Below are positions 31,606 through 40,630 of a stretch of 64,000 bases of DNA, piece after piece. The position numbers and the translations under genes are program-made. Positions within the stretch are counted from its first letter, which is position 1. Each line of letters starts with the position of its first letter. Below the pieces are notes generated by a model. That model was not told the DNA's origin, ran no database searches, and saw only the letters and a program-made list of their open reading frames with translations. The stretch comes from Planococcus maitriensis (lineage in GTDB: Bacteria; Bacillota; Bacilli; Bacillales_A; Planococcaceae): assembly GCF_003289925.1 (NCBI RefSeq), contig NZ_QLZQ01000002.1:83282-147281 (forward strand), read 5' to 3'.

Positions 31606-32949
31606 TCATGTGATAAAGAAACTTAAAACCAATACTACCACGAATCCGGTGAGGCCGATGATGGTTTCCATCACGGTCCAGGATTTCAAGGTGTCTTTGA
31701 CGCTCATCCCGAAATAACGGTTAACAAGCCAGAAGCCGGAATCGTTTACGTGGGACAAAACCGTAGCGCCTGCAGCGATGGAAATAACAATCAAGCCAAG
31801 TGCTGGTCCAGTTGTTCCGGTAATTTCCAGAAGCGGTGCGATCAATCCTGCAGCCGTTACCATAGAAACGGTAGCGGAGCCTTGTGCCACACGGACCGCA
31901 GAAGCGATCATGAACGCCAAAACAATCGGCGGAAGCGCAGAATCGCCCATCATTTGGCCAAGCACATCACCTACACCTGAATCGATGAGCACTTGTTTGA
32001 ACACGCCGCCAGCCCCTGTAACGAGGATGATGATCCCTGCAGGTTCAAGTGCTTTTGTTGCAATGTCTTGAACTTCTTGGCGTGAATAGCCGCGGCGTGT
32101 GCCGAGGAAGAAAAACGTCAGAATCGTAGCGATCGTCAAGGCGACGAATGGATGGCCAAGGAAAGTCAAGATCTCACGGATCTGGTTCCCTTCATCCAAC
32201 ACGACGGCTGACAAGGTGTTGAAGAGAATCAACACAAGCGGAATCAAGATCAAGGAAATGATCATGCCGAAGCTCGGCAATTCTTTATCGTATTCCTGTT
32301 CTTTGATATCCATGTAATCCGGAATCGTCAAGTGAATGCGCTTCCCTATGTAGCGTCCAAAAACAGGCCCCGCGAGAATCATGGAAGGAATCCCTGCGAG
32401 CACCCCGAACAGGATAACCCAGCCAAGTTCCGCCCCGACCAGTTCCGCAACCGCAATCGGCCCCGGAGTCGGCGGGATGAAGCTATGTGTAACAGCGAGG
32501 CCCGCCAATAGCGGAATCCCGTAATGCAAAAGCGATTTGCCGGTCTTTTTCGCCAAGCTGTAGACGATCGGCACCAAAATGATGAAACCGACATCGAAGA
32601 ATACGGGAATGGCAACGATGAAACCTGTAACGCCAAGAGCCCATGGTGCTTTATCTTCCCCGAATTTGGCGATCATCGTTGCCGCTAAGCGCTCAGCGCC
32701 GCCGGAAACTTCAAGCATTTTCCCGAACATGGCACCTAGGCCGACGACGACTGCAACAAAGCCGAGTGTCCCGCCCATGCCGTTTTGAATCGATTGAATA
32801 ACATCCCCAAGCGGCATGCCTGCCGCGATGCCGAGCAGTAAACTTACCAATAATAATGCGACGAATGCGTGCAATTTCGTGCGCATGACCAAAAATAGCA
32901 AAACGAAAATGCTTGCGACCGCGATCATGATCAATGTTGAACCAGCCAT
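31606..32949 (-). CDS. gntP: gluconate:H+ symporter
   Basis: 447 aa with about 12-14 membrane helices. GntP-family motifs include IPVFFDVGFIILVPIVYSLAKKTG, FIPPTPGPIAVAELVGAELG and the late GSATVSMVTAAGLIAP and LSHVNDSGFWLV. Imports gluconate. Middle gene of the operon, 30 bases after gnd. Confidence 0.94.
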   Translation of the reverse strand: MAGSTLIMIAVASIFVLLFLVMRTKLHAFVALLLVSLLLGIAAGMPLGDVIQSIQNGMGGTLGFVAVVVGLGAMFGKMLEVSGGAERLAATMIAKFGEDKAPWALGVTGFIVAIPVFFDVGFIILVPIVYSLAKKTGKSLLHYGIPLLAGLAVTHSFIPPTPGPIAVAELVGAELGWVILFGVLAGIPSMILAGPVFGRYIGKRIHLTIPDYMDIKEQEYDKELPSFGMIISLILIPLVLILFNTLSAVVLDEGNQIREILTFLGHPFVALTIATILTFFFLGTRRGYSRQEVQDIATKALEPAGIIILVTGAGGVFKQVLIDSGVGDVLGQMMGDSALPPIVLAFMIASAVRVAQGSATVSMVTAAGLIAPLLEITGTTGPALGLIVISIAAGATVLSHVNDSGFWLVNRYFGMSVKDTLKSWTVMETIIGLTGFVVVLVLSFFIT

Positions 32950-32979
32950 TTGATTTCCCCCTATCCGATAAACGATGGT

Positions 32980-33864
32980 TTATTTCTTGACGACTGCGTG
33001 CCCGCCGAATTCATTGCGAAGCGCTGCGACGACTTTTCCTGTAAACGTGTCGTCTTCGAGCGAACGGTAGCGCATCATCAGTGACATCGTGATGACCGGT
33101 GCCGGCACATTCAAATCAAGTGCCGTTTCCACTGTCCATTTCCCTTCTCCTGAAGAGTTCATGACCCCTTTGATGCCATCGAGTTTTTCGTCTTTCGAGA
33201 AAGCGTTTTGCGTCAAGCCCATCAAATAAGAGCTGATGATCGAGCCGTTGTTCCAGACGCCGGCCACTTTTTCATAGTCATAATCGAAATCACTTTTGTG
33301 GAGGATATCAAATCCTTCAGCAATCGATTGCATCATGCCGTACTCGATGCCGTTGTGGATCATTTTCATGAAATGCCCGCTGCCTGATTTGCCTGCATAG
33401 AGATAGCCGCCTTCGACTGAGATGTCGCGGAACAGCGGTTCGATGTCGTTGAACTTTTCTTCGTCCCCACCGATCATCGCGCAAATCCCGTGGCGCGCGC
33501 CTTCCGTTCCACCGCTTGTGCCACAGTCGAAGAAATAAATTCCGCTCGCTTTCAATTCCTCAGCGCGGCGCTCCGATTCCTTGTAGTTCGAGTTGCCTCC
33601 GTCAATAATGGCATCGCCTTTGTCCAAAAGCGGCACCAATTGAGCGATGACCGATTCCGTAATTTCTCCGGCCGGCACCATCAACCACATCGTGCGTGGC
33701 GCCTGAAGGTTCTGCACTAATTCCTCGAGCGACCCCGCAACTTTGAAACCGCTTACTTCCAAGGCATTTGCATCATGCCCTACCACTGTGTGGCCATGAT
33801 CTGTTAAATTGAGTGCCAAGTTCTTCCCCATCTTGCCCAATCCGATGATTCCGATTTCCATCAT
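32980..33864 (-). CDS. gnd: 6-phosphogluconate dehydrogenase, short NAD type
   Basis: 294 aa, the short form (like YqeC/GndA of the decarboxylating NAD class) rather than the 470-aa NADP form. N-terminal GIIGLGKMGKNLALNL binds NAD. The signature DGGNSNYKESERRAEEL and the catalytic segment GSGHFMKMIHNGIEYGMMQ (Lys/His/Asn) are clear. Converts 6-phosphogluconate to ribulose-5-phosphate with CO2 release. First gene of the gluconate operon. Two adjacent ATG codons (33864 and 33861) follow AGGAGG; either could be used. Confidence 0.92.
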   Translation of the reverse strand: MMEIGIIGLGKMGKNLALNLTDHGHTVVGHDANALEVSGFKVAGSLEELVQNLQAPRTMWLMVPAGEITESVIAQLVPLLDKGDAIIDGGNSNYKESERRAEELKASGIYFFDCGTSGGTEGARHGICAMIGGDEEKFNDIEPLFRDISVEGGYLYAGKSGSGHFMKMIHNGIEYGMMQSIAEGFDILHKSDFDYDYEKVAGVWNNGSIISSYLMGLTQNAFSKDEKLDGIKGVMNSSGEGKWTVETALDLNVPAPVITMSLMMRYRSLEDDTFTGKVVAALRNEFGGHAVVKK

Positions 33865-33908
33865 ATAACCTCCTGTAGAATAAAAGAATATTTTTCCTTA
33901 ATGAACTC

Positions 33909-33936
33909 AGTATATCAAAAATTTTTCCATACACAA
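33909..33936 (-). promoter_or_regulatory. gluconate operon promoter with palindromic operator
   Basis: On the minus strand TTGTGT, 16 bases, TATACT. The spacer (33915-33929) holds TGGAAAAATTTTTGA, an A5T5-centred palindrome of the size bound by RpiR-family regulators. The divergent rpiR-type gene lies 60 bases to the right. Confidence 0.5.
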
Positions 33937-33992
33937 GCATGTTATGATAGAAATATAAAAAAACTTCAAGCAACAGAAAGAGGCGTGGCAGA

Positions 33993-34844
33993 ATGAAACA
34001 ACAACAATTCGCATTGGCAGCCATACGTGGCAATTACCGGAATTTCAGTGAAAAGGAAAAGAAAATCGCCGATTACATCTTGAATGACCCCCGCAACATC
34101 ATCCATTTGACGATCAACCAAATTGCCGATGAGCTCGGGCTGGCAGAATCGACCGTCTTCCGCTTCTGCCAGCGCCTCGGCTTCAAAGGCTTCCAGGCGT
34201 TCAAAATCGCACTGGCCGCCGAAGTCGTGGCGCCACTAAAGGATATCCACGAACAGATCGAAGAAGGCGATGAAGTCAAAACGGTGGCTGAAAAAGTATT
34301 CCGTTCCAATATCAAGACGCTAGAAGATACTTTGCAGATCGTCGATGAAGAGGCCCTGAAACAAGCAGTCGCCGCAGTGCTATCCGCCCGCAAGATCGAA
34401 TTTTTCGGTAACGGCGGGTCTGCGATGATTGCCATGGACGGCTATCATAAATTCGTCCGCCTCGGCCTTCACGTGGCGATGAACATGGATGCGCATCTGC
34501 AGCTCATGTCCGCATCGCAGCTCACCAAAGGCGATGTGGCCATTGTCATCTCCCACTCCGGCAGCACGCGCGACGTCCTCGAAGTGCTTCACGTCTTGAA
34601 GGAAAAAGAAGTGACGATCGTCTGTGTAACCAATTTCGCTAAATCACCTTTATCCAAAGAGGCGGATATTGTCCTGTACACGTTGTCGGAAGAAACGGAT
34701 TTCCGCTCGGAAGCCCTCGCTTCCCGCATCGCGCAACTCAGCTTGATCGATGCGCTCTACACGAACGTCATGATCGCACGCGGAGACGAAGGCAAGACGG
34801 CACTCCGCCATATGCGTGAAGCCATGTCACAGAAACGCTTGTAG
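33993..34844 (+). CDS. MurR/RpiR-family transcriptional regulator
   Basis: 283 aa. An N-terminal helix-turn-helix of the RpiR type (KKIADYILNDPRNIIHLTINQIADELGLAESTVFRFCQRLGFKGFQAFKIAL in pattern, about 22-75) precedes a SIS sugar-phosphate-binding domain (about 110-250: FFGNGGSAMIAMDGYHKFVRLG, SHSGSTRDVLEVL). It should sense a sugar phosphate, probably 6-phosphogluconate, and repress the divergent operon. Bacillus uses a GntR-family repressor for gnt, so this is a different control family at the same place. RBS AAAGAGG precedes the ATG. Confidence 0.9.
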   Translation: MKQQQFALAAIRGNYRNFSEKEKKIADYILNDPRNIIHLTINQIADELGLAESTVFRFCQRLGFKGFQAFKIALAAEVVAPLKDIHEQIEEGDEVKTVAEKVFRSNIKTLEDTLQIVDEEALKQAVAAVLSARKIEFFGNGGSAMIAMDGYHKFVRLGLHVAMNMDAHLQLMSASQLTKGDVAIVISHSGSTRDVLEVLHVLKEKEVTIVCVTNFAKSPLSKEADIVLYTLSEETDFRSEALASRIAQLSLIDALYTNVMIARGDEGKTALRHMREAMSQKRL

Positions 34845-34861
34845 GCATTGGAATCCAGGCA

Positions 34862-34901
34862 AACAAAAAAGCTGGAACCGTTTCGGGTTCCAGCTTTTCT
34901 A
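34862..34901. terminator. terminator after the RpiR gene
   Basis: AAAAGCTGGAACC pairs with GGTTCCAGCTTTT around a 6-base loop. Confidence 0.85.
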
Positions 34902-34945
34902 GCAATCAAATCAAAGATATCCGTCTCTTCAGCTTTTCGGCTCAC

Positions 34946-35680
34946 TTAGTTTTCTTCACGCGTTGTTTTCTTGAACAGCCAGCGAAATACCGCATACTGA
35001 GCCGCAAATAAAAAGAAGGCAGTCAAACATAGATTGATGTAATACCAGATGCCTTCCCCGAAAAAATCCAAGGGCGAAACGGTAGAAGGCCGCTGCGACA
35101 GGTAAAGATAATTCGAGCCTGTCTGTGGATTGACCCAAAACCCGATGAGTGCAGCATAGGCGAGCAGAAGGCCGTAAACCGAAAACACCGAGCGCCATGT
35201 GAGTGCGTTTGGCTTAGCCAAAGCCAAAAACAAACACGCCCAGGCAATCGCCGTATGATGGACGAAGAATTTCCAGAATCGGTAATGCTGGTAATCATAC
35301 GGCATATCCGGCGTCACCAGTGCCAAAGCCGCGGGCACGATGCCGATGAAAAAAGATAGGCGGATCCAAAATGGGTGCAAAGTGACTAAGCCGATCATGG
35401 CGGTGATAGAAGCGACGCCGCATAGATGGAGCGGCATATAACGGTTGAAGCTCCAATACTCGTGGCTAATGGCCCAATATTGATAGGACACTTCAGAGAT
35501 GAGCAGCACAAGAAAAAGCAGCCAGCGTAATTGCTGGAACAAGGCATTTTTAGCGGCTAAATTATCTCTCAAAAGGATCAGGCAAAGGAACCCTGTCAAA
35601 GCGATTGCCAGTACCACTAGATGGCTTACGGAAAAAAGCTCGAACGGATAATCGGATCTTGCACCAAACCACGTATCCAT
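34946..35680 (-). CDS. TIGR02206 (YwaF-like) membrane protein
   Basis: 244 aa from the ATG at 35680, which has GAAGGAGGGG upstream. About seven membrane helices. Landmarks of the TIGR02206 family are FSVSHLVVLAIAL, the EYWSFNRYMPLHLCGVASITAMI stretch with its conserved His-Leu-Cys, and HYRFWKFFVHH. Function unknown. B. subtilis YwaF is the counterpart. Confidence 0.82.
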   Translation of the reverse strand: MDTWFGARSDYPFELFSVSHLVVLAIALTGFLCLILLRDNLAAKNALFQQLRWLLFLVLLISEVSYQYWAISHEYWSFNRYMPLHLCGVASITAMIGLVTLHPFWIRLSFFIGIVPAALALVTPDMPYDYQHYRFWKFFVHHTAIAWACLFLALAKPNALTWRSVFSVYGLLLAYAALIGFWVNPQTGSNYLYLSQRPSTVSPLDFFGEGIWYYINLCLTAFFLFAAQYAVFRWLFKKTTREEN

Positions 35681-35736
35681 CGCTGCCCCTCCTTCTGTAT
35701 CCAGTTCGAAAACCACTTCAATATGCGCTTAAAACC

Positions 35737-36480
35737 TTATTCCCCTGTCCCTTTCTTCAACACTTTATAAATGTCCTTCTTGTATTGCAGAAACTCTTCT
35801 GTCAAAGTGATGTCTTCTGCTCTCGGCCTCGCGAAACCCACTTTAAACTCAGCGAGGACACGCGCAGGTTTTTTTGATAACACCAGAATTCGGTCTGCGA
35901 GAAACAAAGCTTCTTCTATATTATGCGTGACGAAAAGAATCGAGCGTTTATTATGCTGCCAAATATCAAGCAGCCATTTCTGCATTTCCGAACGGGTGAA
36001 TTCATCCAGCGCTGAAAACGGCTCGTCCAGCAAAATGAGCGGCTGTGGGCTCAATAGGCTGCGGATAAAGGCGGCGCGCTGCTTCATGCCGCCGGACAAT
36101 TGGTGCGGATACGATTGCTCATAACCTGCCAGGCCTGCTTTTTCCATCATTTGAATGGCTGCTTGCTGGTCTTTGTGACCGGCGATCTCAGCCCCTAACA
36201 AAACATTGTCCAGCACGGTGCGCCACGGAAGCAGCGACGGGCTTTGCGGCATATAGCTGACGGAGCCTTTTTGGCCGTTGATGTTCTCGCCGCCCAATAG
36301 AATACTTCCTGCATCCGGCTCATAAAGCCCGCCAATTAAATGAAATAACGTGCTTTTACCGCTGCCGGAAGGGCCGAGCACGGCGACAAATTCATCGTCT
36401 CTTATATTCAATGATAACTCTTTCAGCACTTCGGTCCCATCAAAGCTTTTCGTCAATTGCTCAATCGCCAATTCAGCCAT
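35737..36480 (-). CDS. ABC transporter ATP-binding protein, thiamine precursor type
   Basis: 247 aa. Walker A (LGPSGSGKSTLFH, about 35-47), signature LSGGMKQR, Walker B LILLDEPFSALD. Of the SsuB/TauB/ThiZ class. Last gene of the riboswitch-controlled operon; overlaps the permease by eight bases. Imports a thiamine precursor such as a formylaminopyrimidine with its partners (inferred from the riboswitch and NMT1-type receptor). Confidence 0.88.
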   Translation of the reverse strand: MAELAIEQLTKSFDGTEVLKELSLNIRDDEFVAVLGPSGSGKSTLFHLIGGLYEPDAGSILLGGENINGQKGSVSYMPQSPSLLPWRTVLDNVLLGAEIAGHKDQQAAIQMMEKAGLAGYEQSYPHQLSGGMKQRAAFIRSLLSPQPLILLDEPFSALDEFTRSEMQKWLLDIWQHNKRSILFVTHNIEEALFLADRILVLSKKPARVLAEFKVGFARPRAEDITLTEEFLQYKKDIYKVLKKGTGE

Positions 36481-37240
36481 TCAAATTCCCTCCCCCGCTC
36501 GTTTTCCAGCGGATGATCCGCTTTTCGAGTAACACAATCGCCGCGAAAAACAGCATGCTCAAACTCATGATCAACAAGATCGCGACAAATACTTGCGTCG
36601 TCTGGAACGACGACGAGGCGAGCGTCATATAGACGCCAATGCCCTCCTGCGCACCGAGCCATTCGGAAATGACGGCACCCATGACGCTATAGGTCGCCGC
36701 AATTTTCAAGCCCGAGAAGATCGACGGCATCGCATGCGGCCATTCGAGCTTCCAAAAAATCTCGTGTCTGTCGGCTCCGGCCATTTTCATGTAATGAAGC
36801 AATTCGCCGCTCGTCTGCCTGAACCCGTCGAGTGCCGCGATGGTGATCGGGAAAAAGCACACGAGAATGATGATGATCAGTTTCGGCAGCAAGCCGAAGC
36901 CGAACCAAATGACCAATAGCGGTGCCAACACGATGATCGGGATGTTTTGCGATAATATCAGCAAAGGGTAAAAGGTCTCCCGCAGCTTCGGCACGAGATG
37001 GAGCATCATCGCGCCGCCAAGGCCGACCGACGATCCGATGAGAAAGCCGAGGATCGACAGATGGATCGTCGCAAACAAATGCCCGCTGTAGTTTGGCCAA
37101 CTGTTTACCGCTTCCAGCCCGATTTGATAAGGGTTCGGCAATAACCACTCCGGCACTTCAAAAAGCGGCACCAGCACTTGCCAGATGATCAATAAAAGGA
37201 TGAGGACCACAATCGGTCTCCATCCTTTTCGCACTAGCAT
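36473..37240 (-). CDS. ABC transporter permease, thiamine precursor type (ThiX-like)
   Basis: 255 aa from the ATG at 37240, which shares one base with the previous stop (TGATG). About six membrane helices, with the EAA-type loop (KMAGADRHEIFWKLEWPHAMPSIFSGLKIAATYSVMGAVISEWLG in pattern). The SsuC/TauC/ThiX family. Coupled to the thiamine-binding protein and to the ATPase. Confidence 0.88.
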   Translation of the reverse strand: MLVRKGWRPIVVLILLLIIWQVLVPLFEVPEWLLPNPYQIGLEAVNSWPNYSGHLFATIHLSILGFLIGSSVGLGGAMMLHLVPKLRETFYPLLILSQNIPIIVLAPLLVIWFGFGLLPKLIIIILVCFFPITIAALDGFRQTSGELLHYMKMAGADRHEIFWKLEWPHAMPSIFSGLKIAATYSVMGAVISEWLGAQEGIGVYMTLASSSFQTTQVFVAILLIMSLSMLFFAAIVLLEKRIIRWKTSGGGNLNG

Positions 37241-37533
37241 CACGGCCGGTATTTCTCCGTCAAGTTGTCCATCGACGCCCCGCTCGGCTGATACAGCACT
37301 TTGATTTGCGAGATGACGTTCGGGCTGCCGCTCCCGATCATCTCCTCGTTCATTTCCTCGACAATCGAAAACAACTGAGCCAGATCCCCTTCCATCGTCG
37401 TCTCCAATGGATTGACTTGGTATTTGACGCCTGACTTTTCAATGACGGCAATCGCTTTGTCGACATATGGAATGACATCTTCCCCATTTTTCGTTTTCGG
37501 GATGATTTGAATACTTAGTAATGCATTGCCCAT
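37240..37533 (-). CDS. MTH1187/YkoF-type thiamine-binding protein
   Basis: 97 aa, a ferredoxin-like fold of the thiamine-binding MTH1187 family: ALLSIQIIPKT, IAVIEKSGVKYQVNPLETTMEGDLAQLFSIVEEMNEEM. The YkoF relative in B. subtilis binds thiamine and works with the ykoEDC importer. Inserted between the receptor and the permease and overlapping both by 1-4 bases, so it is a stoichiometric part of the system. Confidence 0.86.
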   Translation of the reverse strand: MGNALLSIQIIPKTKNGEDVIPYVDKAIAVIEKSGVKYQVNPLETTMEGDLAQLFSIVEEMNEEMIGSGSPNVISQIKVLYQPSGASMDNLTEKYRP

Positions 37534-38540
37534 CAGTTTTCCACCTCCGGTAAAAATTCATTGGTGTATGCTTGCTCGACGTCCAGTTCCTCATCCAGCA
37601 ACCCGTTGTCGAACATCCAGGCAGCGTAGTCCGCCCACACTTGCTCTTGCTGTTCGCCGAATCTTGCGGCATCGTCCTGATATTTCGGCGACAGCCATTC
37701 CTGGCTCGCTTTCACCAGTTCCGGCTCTAAATCCGGTACCGACTCGATCAAGATGTCCGCTGCTTGTTGCGGCTCATCGATGGCGAATTCATAGCCTGCC
37801 GACACAGCTTTAGTGAATGCCCGAACGGTTTTTGGATCTTCTGCGATCATGTTTTCGTTTGTCATCAGGATCGGGGTATAATAATCCAGTTTGTCCGAGT
37901 ACTCCGTCAAATACTGCATATTCAATTCGTCGCCGCGCAGTTCGGCTTCAATGCCCGTCCAGCCATAATAGATCCACGCAAAATCGATGTCGCGTTCGAC
38001 CGCCGTGAAAAAGTCGCTGTTGCCGATATTGACGATGTCGACGTTTTCCACATCAGCCGCTTCCTGTTCCATGATGGACCCAAGCACCGCTTTTTCGACT
38101 GGCGCTCCCCAGCCGCCGTAAGTCTTCCCTTCGTAATCACTCGGCGATTCGATGCCTTTTTCCTTCGGTGATGCGAACCCGGAAGTATTGTGCTGGATGA
38201 GCGCGGCGATCGAAACAATAGGGATGCCCTGCACTCTCGCTTCCGTCAGGCTTTCCTGTGCCCCGATGCCGAATTCCGCCTGGTTGGAAGCAACCAATTG
38301 ATTGGCGCCCGCTTCACCCGGCAAGATAATCTCGACATCGAGCCCCTGCTCTTCAAAATAGCCCTTTTCCTGTGCCACATACAATCCGGTGTGGTTGGTG
38401 TTCGGCGTCCAGTCCAAGACCATCGTTACTTGTTGTAATCCCTGTTGTTCATTCGCCACATCGCTTCCCGGATTTTCCGCTTCTTCTGTGCATGCCGCCA
38501 TCAGCACTACCGGTGCGATGGCAATCGTCCATTTTTTCAT
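37533..38540 (-). CDS. NMT1/THI5-like substrate-binding lipoprotein (ThiY-like)
   Basis: 335 aa from the ATG at 38540, with a signal ending in LMAACTEE. The NMT1/THI5 pattern is strong: VTMVLDWTPNTNHTGLYVAQEKGYFEEQGLDVEIILPGEAGANQLVASNQAEFGIGAQESLTEARVQGIPIVSIAAL in pattern. It binds a hydroxymethyl- or formylamino-pyrimidine. First gene after the TPP riboswitch. Confidence 0.9.
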   Translation of the reverse strand: MKKWTIAIAPVVLMAACTEEAENPGSDVANEQQGLQQVTMVLDWTPNTNHTGLYVAQEKGYFEEQGLDVEIILPGEAGANQLVASNQAEFGIGAQESLTEARVQGIPIVSIAALIQHNTSGFASPKEKGIESPSDYEGKTYGGWGAPVEKAVLGSIMEQEAADVENVDIVNIGNSDFFTAVERDIDFAWIYYGWTGIEAELRGDELNMQYLTEYSDKLDYYTPILMTNENMIAEDPKTVRAFTKAVSAGYEFAIDEPQQAADILIESVPDLEPELVKASQEWLSPKYQDDAARFGEQQEQVWADYAAWMFDNGLLDEELDVEQAYTNEFLPEVEN

Positions 38541-38615
38541 ATTGTTTCCCCCTCTGAATGAATCCATAAAAGATGATTTCAGGAGCTGATTCAGGGGACA
38601 TATCCAATTGCGGAT

Positions 38616-38651
38616 ACAAAAAAACGCCCAAGGTTATAGAAACCTTGGGCG
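38616..38651 (-). terminator. riboswitch terminator hairpin
   Basis: CGCCCAAGGTT pairs with AACCTTGGGCG around a 5-base loop, then a T-run. It lies between the TPP aptamer and the receptor gene, so it is the off-state terminator. Confidence 0.88.
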
Positions 38652-38681
38652 CATATCATCGCAGAATAGACCGATTTGAAT

Positions 38682-38770
38682 ATGTTCCCTCCGCTGGTAT
38701 TAGCCAGTTCAGGTTCCAAGGGTCAATATCTCACGGATATTCTCTCAATCGGCAACACCGATTCCCCCAC
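38682..38770 (-). promoter_or_regulatory. TPP (THI-box) riboswitch aptamer
   Basis: On the minus strand the THI-box core is present: GGGGGAATCGG..., ATTGAGAGA, then CCTTGGAACCTGAACTGG and CTAATACCAGCGGAGGGAA. The P3a-like insert around GAATATCCGTGAGATATT is short. Thiamine pyrophosphate should stabilise the downstream terminator and shut the importer. The 200 bases further right (38790-38985) show nothing recognisable. Confidence 0.93.
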
Positions 38771-38984
38771 ATGTGTTTTATGAAATTAGCATTTGTCTTT
38801 CAAGGTCTATCTTGTCACAGTTCACCGAGATGTTCAAGCGCTGTCCGTTATTTTCGCCGTCCCGCACACCGTTTCGCGGAGATTCAATACATTTAAACAG
38901 TTTCACTATTAATCCTATACACAGCTTCAAGCAAGGGTATTGTGCATCATTCCGCTGCCTTTATCTTTTCAATCTGCACAAACA

Positions 38985-39028
38985 TCAAAAAAAGCAGGCA
39001 TTTATCGATTTCCATAAATGCCTGCTTC
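38985..39028 (-). terminator. terminator downstream of the sugar dehydrogenase gene
   Basis: AAGCAGGCATTTAT pairs with ATAAATGCCTGCTT around an 8-base loop, then seven T on the minus strand. Confidence 0.85.
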
Positions 39029-39054
39029 TTTAAAATCGCTAAGCGCCTTAGATT

Positions 39055-39153
39055 CATGATATCGACATAAGATTGGCCGCTTTTGGGGAATAATACTAAT
39101 TCAGCGTCATCTTCATCAGTATCATTTTCCTCATTGCACCCAACTGCTTCAAT
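39055..39153 (-). pseudogene. lipoprotein N-terminal remnant fused in frame after the sugar dehydrogenase
   Basis: Directly after the dehydrogenase stop the same frame continues with EAVGCNEENDTDEDDAELVL and then FPKSGQSYVDIMN, which reads like the lipobox and acidic start of a secreted lipoprotein. It has no start codon or signal helix of its own. A deletion that removed the 5' end of a neighbouring gene is the simplest reading. Confidence 0.35.
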
Positions 39154-40488
39154 TTATTCTGCTGCAGTAATCTTATAGATCATACCGCCATCGGTGCTTG
39201 CGATAAGCGCGCCATCCTCAGTGACAAGAATGTCACGGAAACGTTGGGATTCTTCAGTCAATAGGCGCTCTTCTCCAACAATGATGTCATCTTCAATAAC
39301 GACACGCACAATATAATTCGGTGCTAAACCACCGATGAACAGGTTGTTCTCCCATTCAGGAATTGCATCGTTATCATAGAATGACATGCCACTCGGCGCA
39401 CTTGTTGGGTCCCAATAATATCTTGGTTCTACAAAGCCTTGCGCATCATGTTCTGAGATACCCTCATTGATCAATTCACCAGTATACTCGATACCATAAG
39501 AAACAATCGGCCATCCATAGTTATTGGCTGGTTCAATGATATTCAGTTCATCCCCAGCTTGCGGGCCGAATTCCACAATCCATAAGTCTCCGGTTTCAGG
39601 GTTGTAGTCTATCCCTTGAATGTTACGGTGACCATAGCTGTAAATCCCGTCCAGTGCGTCTTCATCTTCGATAAATGGATTAGAATCCACTGGTTCTCCG
39701 TCCTGTGTAATGTGGATGACTTTACCTAAATAAGCATCCAAGTCTTGTGCACGTTCGCGAATCGGATCATCTGAACGCTCACCTGTCGTTAGGAATAGGT
39801 TGCCATCTTCATCAAAGATGATCCGCCCGCCATAGTGCAAGTCACCATCATATGCTGGCGTTGCTTGGAAGATGACTTCAAAATTTTCAAGCGAAGCTTC
39901 ATCTTCTGATAAAGCACCTTTACCGACAGCCGTTACCGTACCGCCTTCAACATCTTGGGAAAACGTCAGAAATACCATTCTTGATTCGTCAAAATCAGGT
40001 GCAACGGTTACATCGAGCAAGCCACCCTGGCCTTCGTTATTTACTTCTGGTGTCCCTTCGATCGGTTCTGAGACAGAGTACTCGTTAAGGTCCACAATAA
40101 GGAGTTCTGCTGAATCTCTTTGCGTCACAAGTAAGCGGTTCGCATCAAATTCTTCCATGCCCCAAGACACGCCAAGACCGTCAACCACAACTTCCTCATC
40201 AAGTTCCGTTTCAGTCTCTACTGCAGGTGCTCTTGTTTGTTCCGGAAATGCTGGTTCAAACTCAGTGACTTTTGGTTCGGTTTCTGCACTTTCATTAGCG
40301 CTTTCATCAGCGCCTTCTTCAGCACTTTCTTCTGTTGTAGCATCCGAGTCAGTGCTTTCTTCTGTTGCAGCGTCCGAGTCATCAGTTGGTTCTTCTTCTG
40401 TAGTTTCATCATTGCCGCATGCCGCCAAAGCCAATACAGAGCTTAGCATTGTGAGGGACATTAATCTTGGCCACGAAAATTTGGTCAA
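39154..40488 (-). CDS. PQQ-type aldose sugar dehydrogenase lipoprotein
   Basis: 444 aa from a TTG start with GGGGAGG seven bases upstream. Signal ending in LAACGN. An acidic, repetitive linker of about 45 residues (SDAATEESTDSDATTEES...) leads to a six-bladed propeller of the glucose/sorbosone dehydrogenase family: LHYGGRIIFDEDGNLFLTTGER, YSYGHRNIQGIDY and WIVEFGPQAGDELNII. This matches YliI-type soluble aldose dehydrogenases, which use pyrroloquinoline quinone. No PQQ synthesis gene is in the window, so the cofactor may come from outside. Anchored on the outer membrane face; oxidises a sugar aldehyde end. Confidence 0.84.
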   Translation of the reverse strand: MTKFSWPRLMSLTMLSSVLALAACGNDETTEEEPTDDSDAATEESTDSDATTEESAEEGADESANESAETEPKVTEFEPAFPEQTRAPAVETETELDEEVVVDGLGVSWGMEEFDANRLLVTQRDSAELLIVDLNEYSVSEPIEGTPEVNNEGQGGLLDVTVAPDFDESRMVFLTFSQDVEGGTVTAVGKGALSEDEASLENFEVIFQATPAYDGDLHYGGRIIFDEDGNLFLTTGERSDDPIRERAQDLDAYLGKVIHITQDGEPVDSNPFIEDEDALDGIYSYGHRNIQGIDYNPETGDLWIVEFGPQAGDELNIIEPANNYGWPIVSYGIEYTGELINEGISEHDAQGFVEPRYYWDPTSAPSGMSFYDNDAIPEWENNLFIGGLAPNYIVRVVIEDDIIVGEERLLTEESQRFRDILVTEDGALIASTDGGMIYKITAAE

Positions 40489-40630
40489 TGTTGTTCCTCC
40501 CCTTTTTTTCTATTTACCACACTATATATTCAGTTCCCCTAAAACCTAATATTAAAACTTGGTTAAGACTTCCAGGTTCTAGTTGAAATATGAAACAGCT
40601 TTGAGAACAATGTCATCCTAATTATTTGGA

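Noticed and set aside
39154..40488. Acidic 45-residue run in the sugar dehydrogenase as a separate domain
   Set aside because: Low-complexity Asp/Glu/Ser/Thr repeat typical of a lipoprotein linker.
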